Positions 10,115 to 18,296 of a stretch of 44,316 nt of DNA are shown in pieces. The stretch's first letter is position 1. Each line of letters begins with the position of its first letter. Under the pieces are notes generated by a model. It did no database searches. It was given only the letters and a program-made list of their open reading frames with translations, and had not been told where the DNA came from. The stretch is from Allorhodopirellula solitaria (GTDB taxonomy: Bacteria > Planctomycetota > Planctomycetia > Pirellulales > Pirellulaceae), in the NCBI RefSeq assembly GCF_007859855.1, contig NZ_SJPK01000007.1, positions 48,377-92,692 of the forward strand, in the 5' to 3' direction. The translations under genes were made by a program, and so were the position numbers.

Positions 10115-10333
10115 GTGGACAAGGCCACGAGTCCTCCGCACGTGCTGGCTGAAGAGGACTCGTCGGCTCCTGTTGATTACCCACAAGTTTGCTCCCCCGT
10201 GTGCTTGTCACACGCCGAAGCGACGTTTTCAAATGAGAACACCGCGGTATCGACACAAGTTCCCCTGTCAGACAAGCTGACAGGGAATCCGGTTTTGTGG
10301 GTTGGGTAATGACAAGCTCGTCGCCTCGTCCAC
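10115..10333. repeat. Palindrome-rich REP/MITE-like element between kinase and response regulator
   Basis: The intergenic stretch is bounded by imperfect inverted arms of about 20 bp (10115-10134 and 10314-10333; GTGGACAAGGCCACGAG against the complement of CTCGTCGCCTCGTCCAC). Inside lie a 9-bp perfect stem (10128-10136 with 10154-10162), a further inverted pair based on TTACCCxxCCACAA, and a central 9-bp hairpin. The arms share sequence with the palindrome at 14861-14915, so this is a dispersed family. I see no gene in the 391 bp. Confidence 0.7.
10263..10285 (+). terminator. Perfect 9-bp hairpin, possible terminator of the kinase gene
   Basis: CCCTGTCAG and CTGACAGGG form a perfect stem around a 5-base loop, with TTTT eight bases later (10293-10296). 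It lies inside the larger palindromic element, so it could be part of that repeat rather than a dedicated terminator. Confidence 0.4.
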
Positions 10334-10480
10334 TTCCCCAAAATTAAGATGCGACGCAGCACTCGGAGTTTACCGGAAAAGGGGTCTGCCTCTCTCCGGC
10401 GAGGCTGTGAAAAACCATGTCAGTTGACTCGCCTCCCATGGGTCAGCCCTCTTTTCGGATGAACTCAAAGGAACCGATCA

Positions 10481-11647
10481 TTGAACGTATTGATTGCTGA
10501 AGACGAATCCGCGACTCGCATGCGGCTGCAACGGAACCTCGAAAAGTTGGGGTTCCAGGCTACCGCCGCGGAGAACGGCGCGGAAGCTTGGAAGTTGTTT
10601 CAGGAGGGAGAATTCCCTTTGGTGCTGACCGATTGGATGATGCCAGAAATGGATGGCCTGGAACTGGTTCGCAAGATCCGAGCCAGCGGGCAGCAGCAAT
10701 ACACCTATATCATCATGCTGACGTCGAAGAGCGAAAAGAGTGAGCTCGTGGAAGGCATGGAGGCTGGCGCGGACGACTTCGTGTCCAAACCGTTCGACCG
10801 CAATGAACTTCGCGTCCGGGTGCGTGCCGGTCAGCGGATCATTGAGCTGGAGCAGGCTCTTTCGCTGCAGAACCAACGCATGAAGACGGATTTGGATGCC
10901 GCTGCCGAGCTGCAAAGCTCGCTGCTACCCTCACGGGCACCCGATGTCGCGGGTGTCTCCTTTTGCTGGGCGTTTCGGCCCTGTGATGAATTGGCTGGAG
11001 ACATCCTGGGCGTGTTCAAACTGGGAGACAATCGTATTGGGTTTTACGTTGCCGACGTCAGCGGTCACGGCGTTGCCGCATCGCTACTCTCGGTCAGTAT
11101 CAGCCGGATGATGGACCCCACACCGTCGCCATCGTCACTCTTGTACGAAACGGCGCCCGACAACGGCGAGCTGAACATCCGCCCTGCCTGCGAGGTGCTG
11201 CGTGAGCTGAATCGACGCTTTCAAATCGAAGAGTGCGGCGGCAAGTTTTTCTCGATGGCGTATGGGATCCTCGACCCAAGCACCCGAAAATTGCAGCTCG
11301 CATCAGCGGGGCATCCTCCAGTGATTCGGGTTTCGAAGGACCAGGTCGCCGTCGCACTGGAAGCCGAAGGCATGTTAATCGGTGTGATTGACGACTATGA
11401 ATTCGAGGATTGCGAAGTCCAATTGAACCCCGGTGATCGGCTGGTCGCCTACTCGGACGGTGTCGTCGAACAACTCGACGCCAACGATGAAGAGTTCAGC
11501 GAGAAAAGGCTCAACGAGCAATTGGCCGACACCCGCAAAATTTCGCTGGAAGAAGCGATCGAAAAACTCGAATCATCCGTTGTCGCGTGGAGTCACGAGG
11601 GGCATCTCAACGATGATCTGTCGATCCTGGCGATGGATCTCACCTAA
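10481..11647 (+). CDS. Response regulator with PP2C-type serine phosphatase output (RsbU/SpoIIE-like)
   Basis: A 388-residue two-domain protein. The receiver (about 1-120) has the acidic pocket EDE, phospho-acceptor Asp51 in LTDWMMPEMDG, and the Lys of SKPF. A short helical linker leads to a PP2M/SpoIIE-type phosphatase domain (about 150-388) with DELAGDILG, YVADVSGHGVAAS, ASAGHPPVI, YSDGVVEQ and NDDLSILAM, covering the metal-binding aspartates. Such proteins usually dephosphorylate an anti-sigma antagonist in partner-switching systems; the target is not in the window. The start codon is TTG at 10481, supported by AAAGGA about 8 bases before it and by the receiver beginning immediately. The hybrid kinase upstream is the probable phosphoryl source, by proximity. 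Confidence 0.93.
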   Translation: MNVLIAEDESATRMRLQRNLEKLGFQATAAENGAEAWKLFQEGEFPLVLTDWMMPEMDGLELVRKIRASGQQQYTYIIMLTSKSEKSELVEGMEAGADDFVSKPFDRNELRVRVRAGQRIIELEQALSLQNQRMKTDLDAAAELQSSLLPSRAPDVAGVSFCWAFRPCDELAGDILGVFKLGDNRIGFYVADVSGHGVAASLLSVSISRMMDPTPSPSSLLYETAPDNGELNIRPACEVLRELNRRFQIEECGGKFFSMAYGILDPSTRKLQLASAGHPPVIRVSKDQVAVALEAEGMLIGVIDDYEFEDCEVQLNPGDRLVAYSDGVVEQLDANDEEFSEKRLNEQLADTRKISLEEAIEKLESSVVAWSHEGHLNDDLSILAMDLT

Positions 11648-11670
11648 GCATTGCTGGGTTCAGCAAATTA

Positions 11671-11996
11671 AAAAGGTCCATCCGACGGAAGCGTGCGCAG
11701 AGCACAGCGGAAGTTTTTTTGAGGCATGGCTCTCGTATCCAATGATCGTTCAAAAATGCGTCCCTGACGAACAAACGCTCGCCAGGGACCGACAACACCA
11801 TTGGCGTACCGCTTTTGCAGGGAAACGCTGGCGACCGAGATATCCCTTGCCAAGCCCGCACCTCTGCAGAGCTCGGCTCCGTTTCTTCCGGCAGTGCCAG
11901 TCTAACATTGATAATCACGTCCCACAAATCAATCCTTGGATACGGGAGCCATGCCTTGAAAACCTCGGGCCCACGCTTCCGTCGGATGTGCCATTA
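11671..11996. repeat. Pair of inverted ~75-bp repeat copies
   Basis: The only content of this gene-free stretch. A 17-bp sequence (CATCCGACGGAAGCGTG) at 11679-11695 returns as an exact reverse complement at 11972-11988. A 21-bp segment at 11722-11742 (AGGCATGGCTCTCGTATCC and two more bases) returns in inverse orientation at 11936-11956 with one mismatch. The order and spacing of the parts agree in both copies, so two copies of one ~75-bp unit face each other around ~190 bp. No transposase is present. It looks like a dispersed non-autonomous repeat. Confidence 0.8.
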
Positions 11997-12084
11997 AAAC
12001 TTGCCCGAGGGGATGAACAGCTTCGTTGGATTCACGACCTCGCTGCCATTTTTTTGCATGATCTCACGACGCAATCAGATCCGT

Positions 12085-13455
12085 TCATTTCAATCCAGAC
12101 CGCTCCGGTAGCGTCTCCGATGAAAACGACCAGAGTGCCTCGTTGGTGCGAATCAGTAGGTCGCTGCCCGCGATGACGACCGAGGCGTTGGTGGTTTCGT
12201 TGAGTTCGTTGACAGCGACTTCTTTGAATTCTTCGCGATTGGGCTCGAACACCGTCGTCCTACCGGATTTGTCCAGCAAGAACATGCGGCCGTCGGCCGT
12301 TTGCGTGATGCTGGCCCAAGTCCCACCGCCGCCGATGCGTTCTTTCCAAAATTCCTCCCCGGACTGGACATCGAAGCAACTCAGAATTCCGTCGATGCCG
12401 CTGATGTAGATCACACCTTCGTGAGCGACGCCGGTACCCAACCAGCCGCTGTCTTGGGGACGGTGCCACACCCGGTGCGTTGACGTGACATCACCGTGGC
12501 CGCCAGCCTGAACGGCGAATGACGCGCCGCCATATCCGCCCAGAACGACGATCGTATCGCCGGACTGCATCGGCGACACGTAGGCCAAGGGAGCGACGTC
12601 GCCACAGGTCCAGAGACGCTCGCCGGTCAGCGGATTGAATCCCTGCACTCGTCGTGGCAACACGGCGACCAGTTCATCGTGCCCGTCATCGGAATCAGGA
12701 TTCGTCGAGTCTGCGTCAACATGGACAATGATCGGCGTGTTCCAAGAACCCCGCAACCGCTCGCTGCGTGATTTGTCGCTGTTGAAATCGTTCGCATTGC
12801 CGTCGTTCTCCGGACCGCTCCATTTTCGCTCGGCCTCGTCATCGAGCGAATCGATTTTCCAGCGAGTCTCGCCGGTGGTCTTGTCGACCGCGATCAGGAA
12901 CTCTCGCTCACCTGGCCCGAAGTTCAGCAAGCACAAATCCTGATACAGGATCGGGGAGGAGCCGTAGCCCCACATATGATTCTGTTTGCCAAGGTCACGG
13001 CGCCACATTTCATTGCCCTCGACGTCGTAACAAACCAGCCCCGCCGAACCGAACCAAGCGATCACGTGTTGGCCGTCGGTGACGGGTGATGCCGAACAAT
13101 AGGGATTGGTTTTATGGCTCGATTCAGACTTGGAATAGGTAATCCCACGCCGCCATAACTCTTGACCGGTTTTCCGGTCGAAGCAAATCAGCGCGCGAAG
13201 GTTGGATTCAGAAACTGGCTGCGTCACGAAAATACGATCGCCCCATACGACCGGTGTCGAGTTGCCCGGTTCGGGAAGCTCGACTCGCCAATTGACATTG
13301 AGATCCGGTCCCCATCTCGACGGGACCTCGGTCGCCGACGTTTTGCCGGAACCGTTCGGGCCACGCCACTGGGGCCAGTTCTGGTCTTCACAATGACCTT
13401 GCGTCGCCATGACGAAATGGCTGACCACGAGCAATAATCCGAATAAATTTTTCAT
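12085..13455 (-). CDS. PQQ-like beta-propeller repeat protein, secreted
   Basis: A 456-residue protein with a signal peptide (MKNLFGLLLVVSHFVMATQG) and a propeller of PQQ-like blades. Its mature N-terminus has WPQWRGPNGSG, a hallmark of planctomycetal and verrucomicrobial 'PQQ-binding-like beta-propeller' proteins. Blade motifs such as ALICFDRKTGQELWRR, VDKTTGETRWKID, FNPLTGERLWTCG and FDVQSGEEFWKER repeat about every 50 residues. No dehydrogenase catalytic residues were recognised, so it is more likely a scaffold or binding protein than an alcohol dehydrogenase. The ATG at 13455 is preferred over an in-frame TTG six bases upstream; AGGAAG lies about 8 bases before it. No cofactor genes are adjacent. 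Confidence 0.88.
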   Translation of the reverse strand: MKNLFGLLLVVSHFVMATQGHCEDQNWPQWRGPNGSGKTSATEVPSRWGPDLNVNWRVELPEPGNSTPVVWGDRIFVTQPVSESNLRALICFDRKTGQELWRRGITYSKSESSHKTNPYCSASPVTDGQHVIAWFGSAGLVCYDVEGNEMWRRDLGKQNHMWGYGSSPILYQDLCLLNFGPGEREFLIAVDKTTGETRWKIDSLDDEAERKWSGPENDGNANDFNSDKSRSERLRGSWNTPIIVHVDADSTNPDSDDGHDELVAVLPRRVQGFNPLTGERLWTCGDVAPLAYVSPMQSGDTIVVLGGYGGASFAVQAGGHGDVTSTHRVWHRPQDSGWLGTGVAHEGVIYISGIDGILSCFDVQSGEEFWKERIGGGGTWASITQTADGRMFLLDKSGRTTVFEPNREEFKEVAVNELNETTNASVVIAGSDLLIRTNEALWSFSSETLPERSGLK

Positions 13456-13861
13456 CAGCAAAACTTCCTGAATCGAATGGACGCTTGTTTCTGCGTTCTA
13501 TACCTGAGGCTTTGTTCGTGCAGACTGGACGACAGGGACCATTAGAGCCGACCAGGACGAGTTCGGGGCATAGTTCTGCCTTTTGGTTGTCCGAGTTTCG
13601 TTCGGCACCGGGCATGCCCACCGACGCCGTCAAGTTGACGACGACAGCCCCAGCCGCAATGGAGTTACTACCGGTGCTGATCGGAATGGCGTGGACTTAG
13701 TGAGCCGACGGCGCTAGCCGAATGCCACTTACTTTGGCCCCGTTTGGGGCATGGCTAGGTTGGTAACCCGATGCGTCAGCGAGGAAAATGCAGTGTTTTG
13801 CGTGGTCAATAGATGACCCTCGCTCACGTCCTGGAAGGCAACGACGGGAGCCATCTTCCGC
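13456..13861. other. Gene-free region with a short palindrome
   Basis: These 406 bp lie between two minus-strand genes. No frame in it reads like a protein. A short palindromic patch at 13704-13720 (GCCGACGGCGCTAGCCG) resembles the half of a REP-like unit. The region must hold the promoter of the propeller gene, but no clear -35/-10 pair was found. Confidence 0.5.
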
Positions 13862-14731
13862 TCAGTCGTTCGTGGTGTTCGACGTCGCTTTCGAAAGGAA
13901 ATCGAGCGTCGAGTCAACAAACTCCTCTGGAGCGTCCTGCGGCACCCAATGGGAACAATTTTTGACCGCATGCAGCTGCGCGTTGGGAATATCTTTGACC
14001 AATTTTTCGGCAGTTGAGATCGGTTGCCAGTTGTCATCGACACCCCACAGCAACAGGGTAGGTTGTGGCATCTGGTTCAAACGCTCTGTCAGGCGCGTCG
14101 TGTGATTCGTGTTCAGGCTGGAGGCATTTCGCACCATGCTGACGATTCCCTCGCGATCCAAATACGGACCCGTGATTCCCTCGCGGAACTCATCGGTCAG
14201 CCGTTCGGGTCTCGATAAACCAACCTGGAAACTCTCTTCGAGAAGCTGCTTGATGTCCTCCGGGCTCATCTTTGCATTGCGAGGATGTCCTAACTCGAGC
14301 ATTTCATCGATGGGCCAACTGTCGTAGGCAACACTGTTAGAAAGCACCATGGACCGGACCGTTTCGGGACTGCGGTCGGCGAGAATCAACGCGACGCCGC
14401 CACCAATATCATGGGCGATAAAGTGGGCACTGGGGATGTTGAGCTGAGCCAGAAAACGCTCAACGACGTCCGCCTGGAATTCGATCGAGCGGTCGAACCG
14501 GTCGCGTCGATCGGAGTATCCGTAACCGGCCATGTCGATCGCAATGACGCGGTAATGTTCTGCGAGCGGGTCGATGATCTCATGAAACAGATACGACCAG
14601 GTAGGGATACCGTGCAGCAGCAGTAGCGGTTCGCCCTCGCCGACATCGGTATAGGCCAAGGTGAGTGAATCATCGATCAGACCGTCGAGCGAGACTGTCT
14701 GCTGACGATTGCGAAATGTTTGCAAGTCCAT
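13862..14731 (-). CDS. Alpha/beta-hydrolase, haloalkane dehalogenase-like
   Basis: A 289-residue single-domain alpha/beta-hydrolase. The oxyanion loop reads LLLHGIPTWSYLFHE, like the HGNPTSSYLWR of haloalkane dehalogenases. The nucleophile elbow is AHDIGGGVA, with Asp108 instead of Ser, which marks the dehalogenase/epoxide-hydrolase branch. A probable acid lies in LLWGVDDNWQP and the catalytic His is H261 (NCSHWVPQ). Classical dehalogenases have Trp straight after the nucleophile as a halide ligand; here it is Ile, so dehalogenase activity is uncertain. The chain has no signal peptide. The start at 14731 is the first good Met; the upstream site is only AGAGAGA. It stands alone between repeat-bearing intergenic regions. 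Confidence 0.85.
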   Translation of the reverse strand: MDLQTFRNRQQTVSLDGLIDDSLTLAYTDVGEGEPLLLLHGIPTWSYLFHEIIDPLAEHYRVIAIDMAGYGYSDRRDRFDRSIEFQADVVERFLAQLNIPSAHFIAHDIGGGVALILADRSPETVRSMVLSNSVAYDSWPIDEMLELGHPRNAKMSPEDIKQLLEESFQVGLSRPERLTDEFREGITGPYLDREGIVSMVRNASSLNTNHTTRLTERLNQMPQPTLLLWGVDDNWQPISTAEKLVKDIPNAQLHAVKNCSHWVPQDAPEEFVDSTLDFLSKATSNTTND

Positions 14732-14860
14732 GGAATCTCTCTGGGTAAGACGTTGGTCGGAAGTCGCGAAACGCCTGTCTCGCGAGCACAGGTTTCCTGA
14801 TGCTGCCAGCTGGTGGTGACCACCTGGTTAGCAACACACGATGAACAAGTGTCGGTTTTA

Positions 14861-14915
14861 GTAGTGGACGAGGCGGCGAGTCCTGCGGCTCTGGACTCGT
14901 CGCCTCGTCCACTAC
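14861..14915. repeat. Long REP-like palindrome (23-bp arms)
   Basis: Arms at 14861-14883 and 14893-14915 are reverse complements over 23 bp with a single mismatch, around a 9-base loop (tgcggctct). The core GTGGACGAGGCGGCGAG is shared with the arms of the element at 10115-10333. It sits in the 284-bp gap between two minus-strand genes and would form a very stable stem in RNA or single-stranded DNA. Confidence 0.85.
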
Positions 14916-15015
14916 GACAGAAATTGATCGTGCGTTACTTAACATCCTATCCGAAAAGCCGCCGCCCCCTGTGGAGGCGGGCCAGCACCACTGCATGGTA
15001 TCGACGTCATGGACG

Positions 15016-18000
15016 TCAGTCGTCGTCGCCGATCACATCGCCTTCGACGAGTTCGGCAGGGTCGATCACGAGGTGTTTGATCTTCTGACGTTTCCAGGTA
15101 TAGGTGATGTGAACCAATCCGTCATCGGACTCAATGATGGCTGGGTAGCTGAACTCGGCGTTCTTTTCCTGCTCGAGGACGCCTGCCTTCTTCCAGGTGA
15201 TACCATCGTTGGAGATAGCGAGGTTGATGAGTCCGCGTTTGCCCCAACCGCTGTCGCCCGACCCCAAGTGGTTGTAGATGAGGAGGTGGCGTCCATCGGC
15301 GAGGGTGACGGCGTCGATCCCCGAGTTGGGATTGGGCAGATTCGTCGCCTCCATCTCGGACCAGGTCTGGCCCGCATCGGTAGAGCTGCTACTGGAGACG
15401 ACACCTTCCTTGGTGCGGCAAAGAACCTGCAAGCGACCATCGGCATGGGTCACCAAGGTGGGCTGGATCGCGTTGAACTCGCTCGCGTCATTGATCGGTC
15501 CGACGCGGTCCCACGTTCCCGTTGGCATTCCATCGACCAAGGACACCGATTCGAAATGGACACGCCAGCCGTCGTATTCGGTGGACGAGCCACAGAGAAG
15601 TGTGGTGGAGTCCTGCATCAAGATCGGTTTGCAGCGAACGGGTCCATCGATACCTTCGGGGAGTCGCCGGCGGTCGCGGAAGGTGCGTCCCCGATCGTAA
15701 CTCACCATCATTTCGCCCCACCACTCTCGCGGGTTCGGGCCGACTTTGAAAAATAGCAAGGTCGGAGCATCGCCTGGGGGTTGGAAGAGTACCGGGTTCC
15801 AACATGGATATCGCAGCCCATTGTGCTGGACACCATCAGCAACCTGGCGTGGCGAACTCCACTTGTTGCCGTCGTGATAACTCGTCCAGATTCCAACATC
15901 GTCCCTGCCCTCTTTGCTGCCCCCAAACCATGACGCGACGAGCCCGCGCGTCGTTTGGCAGATCGTAGAGGCGTGAGCCTCTTTAAACGGAGCTTTGTTG
16001 AAGATGAACTCTTCCTGGACGAGACCAGCCACCCGTGGCGGCTTGGGAGCATCGGGTTGCTTCGCCGAGGTTTGTTCGGTGTCAAAGGAGACACAGTCGT
16101 CGTGGGCTGCGTAATAGATTCGTCCGTTCTCACTGCCGACCAAGAGATCGGGCTTGCCATCGCCATCGAAGTCGCAGACCGCGGGGCTGGAAGTGTGCCC
16201 AGCAACGTTTCGCTTCGCCAGATTGCCGACCTTTTTGAGAACGACTTTACCGTCGCGACTTTCGCAGTTGCGGTACCAGGTCGCATTTTCCGAATTGACG
16301 AGCAAGTCGAGTCGCGAGTCACCGTCCCAGTCGACCATCGCCAATTTGACTCGGCCAGAACGGCCACATGTCCCCGTGTTGAGCTGCAGCGGATTGCCGG
16401 CTTCATCGATAAAGATGCGTTGGGCAGGTCCGGCACCGGAACGCAGTGTCAGGAAACCCTCTTGATCCAGCATGACCAGGTCGAGTTGGGAGTCGTTATC
16501 AAAATCCAGAGCCAGCGGAGTGGTGCGCCATTGGGTCAACGTTTCGCTCGAGGGTGTCTGCCACCAATACCACTTTGGTGGCAGCTCGCTGAGCCCGGAG
16601 TCGAAGGGGACTTCGCGCATGACACCGTCCTCATTGAGCAGCAAGCCCACGCGGCCGAGGATCGAATTGTAAACGATGTCACCGTCTCCATCGCCGTCCC
16701 AGTCAGCGACCGACAGCGTGGTGTAGCCCCACTTGGCTTCGCAGGGGCCTTGGATCGATCCGCTCGGTCCCGCCATAACGCGGAACGGCTTCGTGCCGTC
16801 AGCCGTTTTGACCTCGAGCAGCTTCGGGGCGTTCCATTTCGGCTTCCCATTTTCACCCTCGCCGAGGTTCTCAAAGAACCCGATCGAACCGGCGGTGTTG
16901 CCGCACAAGATGTCTTCGTCGCCGTCACGGTCCCAGTCGTATGCGAAGGGAGTCGCGAGGGCTCCGAACTTCAGCGTGTCGGCCTGTTGACGAAAATAGA
17001 CGGGCGATTCGAACTGGGGCACCCCGTCGACGAGCTGGCCACTGTTCTCGACCAGGGCCACGCGGCCGTCCTCGTCACCGACAATCAGATCCATGTCGCC
17101 GTCGGCGTCCCAGTCCACTGCCGTCGGCGTGATCATCTGCAGATCCATGACCAAGGGGTCGCCACTGCGTTGCAGCAGTTTGACCCCGGCCGCGTATTGA
17201 GGGTTCTCCCGCGTGCCTGAGTTTTGGAAATAGGTAAAACCATCTAGGAACTCGCCGCAGAGCAGATCGAGGTCACCATCGCCATCGAAGTCTGCAAAGT
17301 TAGGAGATGGCCATCCGTAGACGTCCACTTCGCCACCGCCCGCTCGCAGTCGATACGGTTTGTCGGAGTATTTTGGTTCCGCGTCACTGCCCTCGTTGGT
17401 GATGATGTAGACGTAGCCATGAAGCGGTCCATTTCTCCAATTGCCAGCGTTGTCGTAAGCGTGGTCCCACGCCAAATCATTCCAGTCGCCCAAGCCTACA
17501 GCGATGTCATGGTCTCCGTCGCCATCGAAGTCAACATAACGCCACATATTGGCGCGCGTATGGCCGTTGACGAGCGACTTCGGGTTGGTGGGTGCGGGAA
17601 TCTTATTCGATTTCTTAAAGTCAAATTTCCCTGATTGTTGATCGCGCCGATACTCATGGTCGGAGCGGAGCACGACGGACTCGCCATTGATCTGACTCAA
17701 CATCATGTAGTGGTAGCCGTTCCCAATGCGGACTCCGGGCAAAAACACCGGAAACTTTTCATTGGGGTCCTGGGAAGGATTTTCGAAGAAATAGGTGCCC
17801 TGGGACGGTTTGTCGGGGCAGCCCACGAGCAAGTCCATGTCGCCGTCGCCGTCGTAATCCAAGGGCAGCGGGTAGGCCCACAAGCCGACGCCGAGATCCA
17901 CTTCCAAACCGGGATGGTTGTATTCCAGTGGCGTGAGTTTGAAGTCAGACTCATCCGCCATCACGCTGGCGGCGCAGACGAATGCGGCGAGGCAAGTCAG

Positions 18001-18033
18001 AGTGGCATACGGTATACGGATGCTAGAACGCAT
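15016..18033 (-). CDS. FG-GAP/VCBS repeat protein fused to a C-terminal sialidase-type (BNR) domain, secreted
   Basis: A 1005-residue exported protein with a signal peptide (about 1-27, ending SVMADES). The first ~630 residues carry nine calcium-binding-type motifs of the form D-x-D-x-D-x-x-D followed by a hydrophobic strand (for example DYDGDGDMDLLVG, DWDADGDMDLIVG, DFDGDGKPDLLVG), typical of an FG-GAP/VCBS beta-propeller. From about residue 660 a sialidase-like (BNR_2) six-bladed propeller begins: ASWFGGSKEGRDDVGIW, with Asp-box-like SYDRGRTF, STDAGQTW and SNDGITW. Catalytic Arg/Tyr/Glu positions were not verified, so hydrolysis of sialic acid is not claimed; many relatives act on other glycans or are uncharacterised. 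Separate one-domain genes are common; the fusion may target a glycan-active domain to a surface. The divergent neighbour is an MFS transporter 263 bp away. Confidence 0.88.
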   Translation of the reverse strand: MRSSIRIPYATLTCLAAFVCAASVMADESDFKLTPLEYNHPGLEVDLGVGLWAYPLPLDYDGDGDMDLLVGCPDKPSQGTYFFENPSQDPNEKFPVFLPGVRIGNGYHYMMLSQINGESVVLRSDHEYRRDQQSGKFDFKKSNKIPAPTNPKSLVNGHTRANMWRYVDFDGDGDHDIAVGLGDWNDLAWDHAYDNAGNWRNGPLHGYVYIITNEGSDAEPKYSDKPYRLRAGGGEVDVYGWPSPNFADFDGDGDLDLLCGEFLDGFTYFQNSGTRENPQYAAGVKLLQRSGDPLVMDLQMITPTAVDWDADGDMDLIVGDEDGRVALVENSGQLVDGVPQFESPVYFRQQADTLKFGALATPFAYDWDRDGDEDILCGNTAGSIGFFENLGEGENGKPKWNAPKLLEVKTADGTKPFRVMAGPSGSIQGPCEAKWGYTTLSVADWDGDGDGDIVYNSILGRVGLLLNEDGVMREVPFDSGLSELPPKWYWWQTPSSETLTQWRTTPLALDFDNDSQLDLVMLDQEGFLTLRSGAGPAQRIFIDEAGNPLQLNTGTCGRSGRVKLAMVDWDGDSRLDLLVNSENATWYRNCESRDGKVVLKKVGNLAKRNVAGHTSSPAVCDFDGDGKPDLLVGSENGRIYYAAHDDCVSFDTEQTSAKQPDAPKPPRVAGLVQEEFIFNKAPFKEAHASTICQTTRGLVASWFGGSKEGRDDVGIWTSYHDGNKWSSPRQVADGVQHNGLRYPCWNPVLFQPPGDAPTLLFFKVGPNPREWWGEMMVSYDRGRTFRDRRRLPEGIDGPVRCKPILMQDSTTLLCGSSTEYDGWRVHFESVSLVDGMPTGTWDRVGPINDASEFNAIQPTLVTHADGRLQVLCRTKEGVVSSSSSTDAGQTWSEMEATNLPNPNSGIDAVTLADGRHLLIYNHLGSGDSGWGKRGLINLAISNDGITWKKAGVLEQEKNAEFSYPAIIESDDGLVHITYTWKRQKIKHLVIDPAELVEGDVIGDDD

Positions 18034-18296
18034 GGGGGATCCAGTGGTGGGTGTACTCGGTGTGTCTTCAAACCCGCAGCGCGATAAACGCGAGGCTGGT
18101 CGAGCGGCTCGATGCCGCGGGAGGAACTGCGAGGGGGCGGGGGTCTTCTATAGACTTTGCCAATTGTGAACGATGGGCGACACGAAATCAAGCATGCTGG
18201 TGAGTTGCCCGCTCGGTTGATGTCAATCCCCACTGACTTTGGCGACGAAGTCCACTCCAATGTCGGCTTCGTCCTCCACTGCGATAGGCTCCGTCT

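Noticed and set aside
15955-17220. A 421-codon plus-strand frame
   Set aside because: It lies opposite the FG-GAP/sialidase gene, whose Asp-rich motifs generate a long shadow frame.
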